From DYRB01 sp963845265 (GTDB lineage Bacteria; Pseudomonadota; Gammaproteobacteria; Chromatiales; Chromatiaceae): 64,000 bases of DNA. Below are positions 55,270 to 64,000 of the stretch, one piece after another. The stretch is from positions 62,001-126,000 of the forward strand of contig CAWJRN010000006.1 of the NCBI GenBank assembly GCA_963845265.1, given 5' to 3'. A program made the position numbers and the translations under genes. The notes below the pieces were generated by a model. The model had not been told where the DNA came from. It ran no database searches and saw only the letters and a list, made by a program, of their open reading frames with translations. Each line of letters starts with the position of its first letter. Position 1 is the first letter of the stretch.

Positions 55270-56790
55270 ATGGGCACCATGAAGATCTCACAGAATTGTC
55301 TCGACCTCATCAAAAAATGGGAAGGGTTCAGGCGCGAGGCTTACCTGGACCCGGTCGGGATACCGACCATCGGGTACGGAACCATCCGCTACCCCGACGG
55401 GCGTCCCGTCCGCCTGGGCGATGTGGTGACCGAACAGCAGGCGGAAGGCTTCCTGCTCGACGAGTGCGAGGACTTCGCCGAGCAGATCGCCAAGATGGTC
55501 GAGGTCCCGCTCACGCAGAATCAGTTCGACGCCCTGGTGTCGTTCACCTACAACGTCGGTCCCGGCGCCTTCAAGAACAGCACCCTGCGCAGGGTGCTCA
55601 ACACGAGCGACGTCGCCAAGGCGGCGGCGGAATTCGCGCGCTGGAACAAGGGCACGATCGACGGCGTCAAGCAGGTCCTTCCCGGGCTCGTGAGCCGGCG
55701 CGCGGACGAGACCGCGCTGTTCAAGAAGAAGACCAGGCCGGGCAAGCCCATCGCCCCGCCCGAGTCGAAGCAGGACGCGGTCGACCGGCTGCGGGCCTTC
55801 CGCGACGGGGACGACAACTTGATCGTCGCCTACGCCGGGAACCGCGTGGTGGAGGTCCACCGGCTGGCGACTTCGCTGAAGGAGGACTTCATCGATCTGC
55901 TGGCCCTCTACCCGCGGGCCAGCACCCTCGAGGTCGCCGGTCCCGGCGACGCACTCCCCGGCGCCCCCGCCATCGTCTTCGCCGGACGCGCGCAGACCCC
56001 GCCCAGGGTCGAAACGCCGCCGGTGCTGCACCGCCCCCTGCTGGTGCGCGGGATGAGCGACGAGGACGAGCCCGGGAACGACATCAAGGAGCTCCAGGCC
56101 AGGCTAAAGGACCTGGGCTATTACGAAGAGAAGATCGACGGGGTCTTCGGCCGCAGGACCGACGCCGCCGCCAAGGACTTCCAGGCGATCGCCTTCGGCC
56201 CCTGGGAGGCGGACGGCAAGGTCGGCCCGCGGACCTGGGCGAAGCTCTGGGGCGAGCGGGAGATCGCCCCCTCCGGCAAGGCTCCGGTCGACGCCGGCTC
56301 CTACCTGCAGCTGACCAGGACCAACACGCGGGACCGCTACGGCCTGTTCGTCCTGCTGCTGGAATACGTCAGGGACGGGACCGTCGCCGACCGCATCGAG
56401 GTGTGCTCCGGCCAACCCCGCCACCAGGAGTTCCGCACCGGCCGCCAGAGCCGGGCCAAGTCCAAGGAGCCGCTGCCCGAGGGCAGATGGGTCCTCGGCG
56501 AGAAGGTCCTGTGGGCGAGCGGCGAGGACGTCTACCACCGCGCCGTGTTCGCCGACGGCGAGGGACCGGTGAAGATCCGGCTGGAATACGAGGCGCCGCA
56601 CAGGACCGCGCGCACGGCCATCCTCATCCACCTCGACTGGAACCGCGGCCGCGGAGCGCCGGGCACCCTGGGATGCATCGGCGTGTACGACGTGGCCGAT
56701 TTCAGGCGGCTCGTCGGCTGGGTGCGGGACACCAACCCGCGCAAGCTCTACGTCGACTGGGGATTGGGGACCTGCCCGGTGCCGGGTTGA
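55270..56790 (+). CDS. GH24 lysozyme with PG_binding_1 and L,D-transpeptidase-like domains
   Basis: A 506-residue protein. From ATG 55270 (GGAG 9 nt upstream; ATG 55279 is also possible) the first ~150 residues are a phage-T4-type lysozyme with the catalytic triad Glu18-Asp27-Thr33 (KKWEGFRREAYLDPVGIPTI), the same 9 and 6 spacing as T4 lysozyme, and FDALVSFTYNVGPGAFKNST. Residues ~265-330 are a peptidoglycan-binding unit (IKELQARLKDLGYYEEKIDG). The last ~150 residues hold a transpeptidase-like fold (RTAILIHLDWNRGRGAPGTL, then GCIGV) with His and Cys placed as in YkuD/DUF5675 domains. There is no signal peptide, so release would need a holin, lysis or a contractile secretion system. It could be a cell-lysis effector of the island. 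Confidence 0.85.
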   Translation: MGTMKISQNCLDLIKKWEGFRREAYLDPVGIPTIGYGTIRYPDGRPVRLGDVVTEQQAEGFLLDECEDFAEQIAKMVEVPLTQNQFDALVSFTYNVGPGAFKNSTLRRVLNTSDVAKAAAEFARWNKGTIDGVKQVLPGLVSRRADETALFKKKTRPGKPIAPPESKQDAVDRLRAFRDGDDNLIVAYAGNRVVEVHRLATSLKEDFIDLLALYPRASTLEVAGPGDALPGAPAIVFAGRAQTPPRVETPPVLHRPLLVRGMSDEDEPGNDIKELQARLKDLGYYEEKIDGVFGRRTDAAAKDFQAIAFGPWEADGKVGPRTWAKLWGEREIAPSGKAPVDAGSYLQLTRTNTRDRYGLFVLLLEYVRDGTVADRIEVCSGQPRHQEFRTGRQSRAKSKEPLPEGRWVLGEKVLWASGEDVYHRAVFADGEGPVKIRLEYEAPHRTARTAILIHLDWNRGRGAPGTLGCIGVYDVADFRRLVGWVRDTNPRKLYVDWGLGTCPVPG

Positions 56791-57021
56791 GGCGCCGCGG
56801 CGGGCCGAAAGCGGCATCCAACCCGTGAGCAACGCCCGCACTTCGCGGGGATCGCACTTGCTGACCATCTTCCAGTTGGCGGGCGGTCCAAGCCCGAGGA
56901 ACCAACGTTGTCACCGGCAATCTGTCTCTCGTTTGGCTCCGGCTGACCTCCGCCGCTCCGCGGTCCACCATCGATTTCGCGGGGCTGTCAGATTGCGCGT
57001 TCGTGACGGACGAGAACGACT

Positions 57022-59854
57022 ATGACCAAGGACTTCGAGTTCGATGTCTTCCTCTCCCACAACAGCGCCGACAAGCCCCTTGTCGAGCTGATCGCCAAAC
57101 GGCTGAAGGCTGAGTTCGGACTCAACCCCTTCCTCGACAAATGGAACCTGATTCCGGGCAAGACCTGGCCCAAGGAGCTGGAGCGCGCGCTCGATCAAAG
57201 CGCCACCACGGCGGTCTTCCTCGGCGCCGGCGGCAATGGACCCTGGCACGACCAGGAGATGCAGCGGGCCCTGGTCAAGGCCGTCAAGACCCATGAGGAA
57301 TACCGCATCATCCCGGTGCTGCTCCCCGGGGCCGACGACTCGCAGGTCAGCGGGTTTCTGGGGCTGCGGACCTGGGTCGATTTTCGCGACGGGGTGGACG
57401 ACGAGCTGGCCTTCAAGCGCCTGGTGGGCGGCATCAAGGGCGAGGCCATCGACAGCGGCGGTTTCGAGCTGCCGGACGAGCCGGCCCCCTACCGCGGCCT
57501 CAGCCGCTTCGAAAAGGAACAGGCCGATTTCTTCTTCGGCCGCATCCCGGACATCGAACGCCTGATCGCCAAGCTCGGCAACGAACGCTTCGTCGCTGTC
57601 ATCGGCGCCTCCGGCAGTGGCAAGTCCTCCCTGGTCCGCGCCGGCCTGTTGCCCCGACTCGACAAGGGCGCCCTGCCCGGCAGCCAGGCGTGGCGCGTCA
57701 TCGTATTCCTGCCCGGCAGCGAACCCCTGCGCGCACTGGCCAACCAGCTGGTCAATGAACTACCCAAGATCGAGCGCTCGGACGCGGCGGACCGACTGGT
57801 CACCCAGCTCGGGAAGGGCGAAGACGGCCTGCGCAATACCCTCACCAGTTGGTATGCGGACGCACCCGCTCCGCTGTTGCTGGTCATCGACCAGCTCGAA
57901 GAGCTCTTTACCCAGTGCAACGCGGAGACCCGGTCATCGAAGGCCTGCCGGGAAGCCGCCAGGGCCCTGATCACCGGCGTGGCCGATCTGGTGCGATCCG
58001 GTGGCGGGGAGATCCGCGTCCTGATCACCCTGCGTGCGGATTTTCTCGACCGCTGCCTGGAATTCCCGGTGCTGCGCGAGCTGCTGCAAGACCGTCAGCT
58101 TCTGCTCGGCGAGCTCGGCGACGAGGCCCTGCGCGAGGCCATCGTCATGCCCGCCCAGAAGGTCGGCGCCTTCTTCGAGAAGGGGCTGGTCAACCTGATC
58201 CTGCGCGACGTCACCGGAGAGCGCGGCTCCCTGCCGCTGCTCCAGCACGCCCTGTTCGAGCTGTGGAAGGCCCGTCGCGGACCCTGGCTGACGCTGACAG
58301 CCTACGAGCAGAGCGGCGGCGTCACCGGTGCCTTGAAGCGTTTTGCCCAGAGGATCTACGACGGTCTCAAACCCGACGAGCAGACCATCGCACGCAATAT
58401 CTTCGTTCGCATCACCAGCCTCGGCGACGGCGTCAGCGACACCCGCCGCCGGGTACCCCGCAACGAGCTTTATCCCGTCGACGTGGAGGCCGATACGGTC
58501 GACCGCGTCATCGACAAGCTCTCTGGCAAGGATGCCCGCCTCATCGTCGCCGGTGAGGAGGGTGTGGAGGTCACCCACGAATCCCTGCTCCAGGAGTGGG
58601 ATACCCTGCGCGGCTGGCTCGAAAGCAACCGGGACGCCCAACGACTGCGCCAGCAGATCACCGAGGCGGCGCAGCTTTGGCAGCAGGACGGTCGCAGCGG
58701 CGACGACCTCTACAAGGGCGCTCGGCTGGAACTGGCCGAGCAATGGAGGCAGGCGCACCCGAGCACACTCACCGGGCTGGAGCAGGCCTTTCTGGATGCC
58801 GGCAAGGCGTGGCGATTCCAGGAGCTGGAGCAACTGGAACGTGTACAGCGGGAAAAGGAGGCGCAGCGGCAGAAGGAGCTGGAGATGGCGCGAGCACTGG
58901 CGGAGAAAGAACGCCTGAGGGCCGAGGAGGCCGATGCACGGCGTCGCGAGAAAGAGGCGTCCGAGCAGCGGTTGAGAAAGCGCGCCTGTGGGTTGGGGAT
59001 TCTGATGCTGATCGCCGTGGGGTTCATGGCTGGGGCCTTTTGGTACTGGGACGCGGCCGTAAACAACGAGGCATTAGCCAAGGAACAGCTATTGAAGGCT
59101 AACTTCAACCTCGCCAGGGCCTACGAGGAGAAGGCCCTGAGTGAGATCAAAGACATCGCCGCAACGGGCATCGGAGGTAGCGACGACTATCATCGCGCAC
59201 TGCTGCTTGCCCTCCAGGCCCAGCAATTGCGGCTGCCCGCCGGCAAGGAACCCCTGCGCTTCGCCGCGCGGAATGAATTGTCGAAACCAGCACCACGGGC
59301 GGCCTTCGCGCAACGCTGGTCCTCCCCGGCGCTCGTTCTGGGCAGCGTCCTTTCCCTCGCCTTCAGCCCGGACGGCACGGTGCTGGCCAGCGGTTCGCTC
59401 GACAACACCGTGCGCCTGTGGGACGCGGCCACCGGCGCGCGCCCTGCGCTCCCTGGAGGGCCACACGGATGGGGTCTCCTCGGTGGCCTTCAGCCCGGAC
59501 GGCAAGGTGCTGGCCAGCGGTTCGGACGACAACACCTTGCGCCTGTGGGATCTGAGGAGTCTGCACCTACTGCTCAATTCGGACATACCGTCCCCCCGTG
59601 CGGCCCTGATATCGGGCGCCCTGCAACGCCTCTGGGGCCTGCGCGTCAACGGACTCGACATCGAGCCCAAGAGCTGGGACTGGCTCTTGCCGCGGGACGG
59701 CTACTACGTCGATCAGGAGATCAGGCTCGGCGAAGAATACGGCCCCAAGTACGCAGGCCGCACCTTCAACATCCGCCCCCTCCTCGACCCGCCCCCACCC
59801 GGCGAGGACAAGCTCGACCAGCTCCTGCGCTGGCTGAAGGACCAGGGGATGTAA
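57022..59854 (+). CDS. TIR - STAND NTPase - WD40 protein, frameshifted near the 3' end
   Basis: About 945 residues. A TIR domain (1-140; FDVFLSHNSADKPLVELIAK; probable NADase Glu79 in WHDQEMQ) precedes a STAND NTPase with P-loop GASGSGKSS (195-203) and Walker B LLLVIDQLEELF (Asp290). The winged-helix/arm region extends to ~600. A charged coiled coil (EQLERVQREKEAQRQKELEM) and one membrane helix (GILMLIAVGFMAGAFWYW, ~655-675) follow, then WD40 repeats. One repeat is in frame (VLSLAFSPDGTVLASGSLDN). A base slip near 59440 breaks the frame; a second repeat (GVSSVAFSPDGKVLASGSDD) and the end (LLRWLKDQGM, stop 59854) lie in the next frame. Only two WD40 units remain, too few for a propeller. STAND-TIR proteins act as ligand-triggered NADases in defence. 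Confidence 0.85.
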
Positions 59855-60017
59855 CTGGACGCTGATGACACCCCGCCTCGCCCATGCAGCAGCCTGAGCT
59901 GCCAATGGCCCCCCGGTCGGGCCCGTGCGCATATTTTCCCGATCTGAACGGTGGTGTCACGAGAGGGCCAAGTCCGGGCTCCCCGCCTTGCGAGGTATTG
60001 ACGCCCACGACGACCCC

Positions 60018-61166
60018 CTATGGACTGGCCTCCGCCTGCTCCCTTGCAATCAGATCCGCAATCCGCCGGCGCGAGCGAGCACGCTGCGCGAGCAGCCGGT
60101 CTTCGCCCTGTTCGTCAAGCCATTGAAGGAAGCGCTGGACATGGTGGCGGGTTGTGGTCTCGTCGCGGCAGTTGGCGATGAAGACCATCTGGATCTTCTG
60201 GACGTCGTCCGCCACGTAGACACCGAAGGGGGCCGACACGACCACGGCGTCAGGGAACCCGAGCTGCCGGAGGGCCTGGGCCTCGGTCACTCCCTTCTGG
60301 CAGGCGATCACATGGACGGGGCCGCCGGTGGTCTTCGGCAGCGTGGCGCTGATCTCGTGGTCCCTCAGGAAGGGCTGGCCGACCAGCTCCCGCGCCGCTG
60401 CCGTGCTCAGGGCTGCGGGGATGCAGTCACAGACGAAGGCAACCGGCTGACCGGCCACGGGCACGACCGCGGTGTTTGGTGCCTTGCCGGTCTTCCGGCC
60501 GCGGGAACGCTCCTTCAGGTAGCCAACGACGGTGTCCGTCGTGACCTTGCGCCGATGCTCGTAATCCAGACGCGCCCATTGCAGCGCCTCTCCGGCAAAA
60601 TAGCTCCCTTTCGATCCCGCGCCGACCCCGGCCCGGGCCAGGTCCAGCAGTGCCGAAACAGCCAGCTTGCCGGCCCATGTAACGGCCTCGTCGCCGGTTT
60701 GCACCTGGGGCCCCGACAGCTTCTGCTTTTTGAAGTAGGTTTGGAAACGCTGGTTCGGCGAGCCCGGCTCCGCCTCGATCGGCGGGAGCTGGATGGTGCG
60801 CACCTTGCCGGGGGTCTTGTTGTAGGCGGCCTCCAGCTCCGCGTGACAGATCCCGACGTGGTCCCCGAGCCGTTCGCTCGTGCCGGGCCAGCCGGCGTTT
60901 CCATTGTAGAGGACAAGGAAGATGTCGGCGTTGCGCGCCCTGCTGACGCACCTGTCCCAGGAAGTTTGCTCGGCCCCGGTCCCGGATTCGTCCTCGTGGA
61001 TCCAGACCTTGAAGAGCTGTTCGTCGGCTAGTTTGATCAACTCGAGGGCGTCTTTCATGGCCCGCCGCACCGCGGCCATGGGCTGCGGCCGACCGTCGAA
61101 AGAGACCTCGTCGGTACAACGGCTGGAGATCATCAGGGTCAGGGGCTCGGCCGCCAGGAAGGTCAT
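60018..61166 (-). CDS. DUF4062-like (TIR-fold) protein paired with patatin
   Basis: A 382-residue cytoplasmic protein. The N-terminal ~130 residues (LTLMISSRCTDEVSFDGRPQ; LFKVWIHEDESG; CVSRARNADIFLVLYNGNAG; HAELEAAYNKTPGKVRTIQL) have the layout of DUF4062, a TIR-related domain found in STAND and defence proteins. The remainder (~240-382; AGQPVAFVCDCIPAALSTAA; FGVYVADDVQKIQMVFIANC) is not recognised. It overlaps the patatin-like gene by ATGA and is its operon partner, so it may sense and control that lipase. It converges with the TIR-STAND gene. Confidence 0.6.
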   Translation of the reverse strand: MTFLAAEPLTLMISSRCTDEVSFDGRPQPMAAVRRAMKDALELIKLADEQLFKVWIHEDESGTGAEQTSWDRCVSRARNADIFLVLYNGNAGWPGTSERLGDHVGICHAELEAAYNKTPGKVRTIQLPPIEAEPGSPNQRFQTYFKKQKLSGPQVQTGDEAVTWAGKLAVSALLDLARAGVGAGSKGSYFAGEALQWARLDYEHRRKVTTDTVVGYLKERSRGRKTGKAPNTAVVPVAGQPVAFVCDCIPAALSTAAARELVGQPFLRDHEISATLPKTTGGPVHVIACQKGVTEAQALRQLGFPDAVVVSAPFGVYVADDVQKIQMVFIANCRDETTTRHHVQRFLQWLDEQGEDRLLAQRARSRRRIADLIAREQAEASP

Positions 61167-63766
61167 GTGATTCGCTCCTCCAGCAGGTTGCTGACGAGGG
61201 AGCCAAACCAGGCCTCCAGGGTCGTTTGCGCGCCCTTCCCAATCAGCTCTTCGCGGAACAGGTCGCCGCCGATGTGCTCGCCAAGGGCTCGGTAGGCCTC
61301 GAACTGGGCCTCGTTGAAGAACTGATCCGCGGTCGTCTCGTGAGGAAAGGCAGGATGGCTCGCCCGATAGTCCAGAACGTAGTCGCGCTCGTTTCCGGTC
61401 AGGGATGACTTGATGTAAAGCAGATAGCCGGTCTGGCCGCCGCCGTAGTCGATCTCGCCCAGGACGAAGTGTGCCTTGGTGTAACCGGCGTCGTTGCGTG
61501 TCAGGTCGGCGAGATCCATGCGGATGCAGATGCCAAAGTCGATCTGGGCGTATCGAATGAGCGTCATCAGACCAGGGAAGGTCATGTCCGGATCGGCCTC
61601 GCCGTCGATGGCGATGATGAACTTGCAGCGGCGGCGAAGTAGCTCGTAGATGCCGAGGTTCTCGATGTGGCCGCCGTCGGAGAGGTTAACGAACTTGCCT
61701 TTCTCGTCGATACCGCCGAACAGCTCCCGCCAGAGCGAGAAGGGTCGCGGACCGAGACCGTCCGGCAGCTCGGCAAGCCTCCGCGGGTTGGGCAACCAAT
61801 AGCCCAGCCGCACGTTGAGCAGCGCCAGCCAGAACACCAATTCCTTGATCGTACCCGTGCCCATGTAGGCGGAAGCTGCGGCTCCAGACGCCGCCATCGC
61901 CGTGCCCAAGTCCAGGTGCGGGTCCTTCGCCTCCAGGTCTTGCGTTGGGCAGTAGCCCAACAGCGGACTGCCGCAGAAGTGCCGGCTGAACAGAAAGAAG
62001 TCGGAGTTGCGCCCCCGCAGCCCGGGCTCCTTGCTCGATGGGAGGTTCAAGGCCGCATTGATCAGATGGTAGGGCGCTGCGGGGTTATCCAACGCCAGCT
62101 TGGAGAGCGGCTGGGGATCGACGGCAGTCTCTTTACCCCTGCGCAGCAGGTAGGTCTCCGCGAGGCGGTTGCGATAGTAGCGGTGGGGCGAGATCTGATT
62201 GACGTCGACGAGCCGCAGCCAGGCGATGGATGCGGCGGAGAGCGCCAAGAGGCCAAGGACCCAAACCCAAGTGCGTAGAGACGCTGGCATCGATCACGAA
62301 ATAAGCCATCAAAAGCAGCAGGGGGCCGGCGACCCCGGCTAGGACGAGGAAGACGCGCCCAGCGATGTGGGTCGTTCCGATGGCGAACGCGACCCCGGAG
62401 AGCAAAAACGGCAGGACCCCAAATAGGCCGAGCACAGCCCAAGGCGAGCCGAGCGCGACCTCCAGGCTGGAGTATGCGGACGGGAGCAGCCTGCCTAACA
62501 ACCAGAGCCCGCCGAGCCCGAGGGCGATGAGTATCCCGACCCGCTCATAGCCGGCGACACGTTTACGGTTCGATAGCCAGCGCCGATAGATGATCGGCAG
62601 CCCGAGCAGCATTAGGGTCAGCAGCGCGAGCAGACAACCAAAGCAACCCATCGACGACGCACCCGAAACCAGCCGGGGTCGCGCCGAGGAGGACAGCAAC
62701 CTTGGTCAGGGTGACGGCGGAGAGCGCGACCGGGAGCAGGGTGATTAGGTTGACGAGGATTCCGAACAGCAGAAGCCCGGCCATGCGGGCCTGACCCAGC
62801 AGTCCACCCTTGAGCAGGTACTTGCTGCTGTTGCGCAGCTGCCGTATCGGCAGCCGGCTCCGCCCGGTCCGCCTCGGCAAACGGCAGCTTTCCGGGCTTG
62901 AGCCCGACCAACTGGTGGTCCGTGTCATTCAGGTAGGAGCTCAGGAAGGCGCCGAAATAGCCGCCGCCCGAGACGGTGGAAAGATAATCCACCCGCGCCA
63001 GGATGCCGTGCCGCGCCAGCGCCTGAGCGACCCCGAGGCAAAAGGTCGCCGAGCGGATGCCGCCACCGGAGCAGGCGAGACCCACGAGGTCGGCGACGGG
63101 CTCCGTGGCGGGCGCGGGAGACACCCCCGCTCGCCGCTCCCTGATGGCATTGACCTCGGCCGTCAGCAGGTCGGCGCCGCCCGGCACCTGGTCGACGAGC
63201 AGGATGCGATCGAAGGGGATGGCGTGACCAATGGCATTGGTCTTCCCGGCGCCGCCGTTTCCCTGCCCCGACCCGCAGGCATCGCCGTCCAAATAGGCGT
63301 CTGCTTCGGCCAGGCTGGCCAAGAGCCGGCAGAACTCGACCAGCCGGCCCTGCACTGCCTGGAGCTCTTGCCTGAACTCCCGCCGATCATCGTCGTTCTG
63401 GAGCCGGCCGGCGATCGTCTTCTTGTGCCACTTGGCGGTCAGCGGCCGGATGTGGGTGTTGAGGACCTGGATGGCGATGGTCGCAAAGTGCCGGCACTCC
63501 GGCCCCTTGTCCTCGATGGTCTTGCGGGTCAGGTCGAACAGGTCGTAGAGGCTCTTGAGCGCGGTCTCCTCGTCGCCGGACCGGTAATGCAACGGCTGCG
63601 TGGTGATCCGGGTACGCAGCTCCGTGTAAAGGATCCAGGCGGCCTCCCGGTCCTTCTCCGTGGGGTCCCAACTGCTGTCGCCCAGCTCCGGTGAGATCCG
63701 GATGAGGCCCTCCGATACCTTGTGCCCCTCCAGCCATTGGCTCCAAGTCAGTTTCGATTCGGCCAT
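61163..63766 (-). pseudogene. Membrane patatin-like phospholipase, three frameshifts
   Basis: Reading from ATG 63766 (GGGAG upstream; MAESKLTWSQWLEGHK) with frame changes near 62870, 62680 and 62290 gives one protein of about 865 residues. The patatin core holds the oxyanion loop LACSGGGIRSATFCLGVAQA, the nucleophile elbow TVSGGGYFG and the Asp of the dyad in LSDGGHIENLGIYELLRRR. Between elbow and Asp lie several membrane helices (LLLFGILVNLITLLPVALSA; LLALLTLMLLGLPIIYRRWL; VLVLAGVAGPLLLLMAYFV-like; VWVLGLLALSAASIAWL). Patatins cleave membrane lipids and are common killing effectors. The breaks are single-base and leave all motifs intact, so the gene may be whole in the cell. The partner gene overlaps its stop. 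Confidence 0.7.
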
Positions 63767-64000
63767 GGACGCGCTCCCTTCCTCAGGTTCGGCGGCGCTT
63801 GGCAAGATCCCGGCCGCCATGCTCGTGGAGCTTAGCGCAACCCCGCCAGGCTGACTGGCTAAGAGATCGGTCTGGCACACTTTCGGGTTGCCATTGATAT
63901 CTCAGGTCCCGCCGGCCTATTTCCCCCCGGCTCGCCACTGGTCTAGTCTTGGGCGGCAACAGTGCCGGCATTCCAAGGCGCCCAGCCCCGCTATGCGAGA
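63767..64000. other. Upstream region of the patatin-like gene, window edge
   Basis: The patatin frame stays open upstream of ATG 63766, but the added residues lack family character. No other gene, repeat or operator is seen in these last 234 nt. Confidence 0.35.

Noticed and set aside
55260..56828. 522-codon plus-strand frame overlapping the lysozyme gene
   Set aside because: Arg/Gly/Pro-rich out-of-frame translation of a gene with a complete lysozyme triad.

Overview
The window is GC-rich bacterial DNA with long, tightly packed genes. The gene content points to a gammaproteobacterium, most plausibly a Chromatiales-like (purple-sulfur-bacterium-related) lineage: cytochrome c nitric oxide reductase, the oxygen-independent ubiquinone hydroxylation genes ubiU-ubiV-ubiT, the order greA-carB-carA, a Gly/Pro/Tyr-rich exported protein like sulfur-globule proteins, a large choice-of-anchor O-type exported protein, and a caspase/TIR/STAND conflict island. 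The family assignment is an inference; no rRNA or tRNA gene was seen that would settle it.

Layout. 1-5400: three minus-strand exported proteins, the largest (1342-5386) broken by at least ten frameshifts. 6017-10532: a NarX-type multi-PAS sensor kinase and its LuxR-type regulator. 11128-14082: nrdA without nrdB, under two NrdR boxes and DnaA-box-like sites. 14444-16583: DUF6394 protein and a two-RCK ion channel. 16684-21231: an NO-type Crp/Fnr operator, norC, norB, then ubiUVT, so denitrification and anaerobic quinone synthesis sit together. 21463-30116: a minus-strand signalling operon (degraded kinase, REC-PAS-GGDEF-EAL, TonB-dependent receptor, YfiR-like protein, hybrid kinase). 30489-33363: small exported proteins and a TPR protein. 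33637-37333: LemA, two TPM-domain proteins and a TMEM43-like protein. 37456-41754: an unusual operon of two ATP-grasp ligases around an OvoA/EgtB-type sulfoxide synthase. 41995-45604: membrane proteins, an IS256 scrap, PBP4 (dacB). 45730-51177: greA, carB and carA, with a small inverted-repeat element carrying a GxxExxY gene between carB and carA. 51707-63766: an accessory island with caspase-TIR, nucleoside hydrolase, lysozyme-PG_binding-transpeptidase, TIR-STAND-WD40, DUF4062-like and patatin genes.

How it fits together. The nor/ubi/nrd part equips a facultative denitrifier. The 21-30 kb block looks like an envelope ligand-to-c-di-GMP circuit. The best candidate for an undescribed system is the three-gene ATP-grasp / OvoA-like / ATP-grasp operon (38434-41754), predicted to build a sulfur-containing peptide-like metabolite. 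The second is the caspase/TIR/STAND/patatin island, predicted to be an abortive-infection or self-recognition module.

Caution: several genes (1342-5386, 49617-50020, 53859-55158, the 3' end of 57022-59854, 61163-63766) are disrupted almost only by single-base shifts while the protein sequence stays well preserved. That pattern fits sequencing or assembly indels at least as well as true decay.
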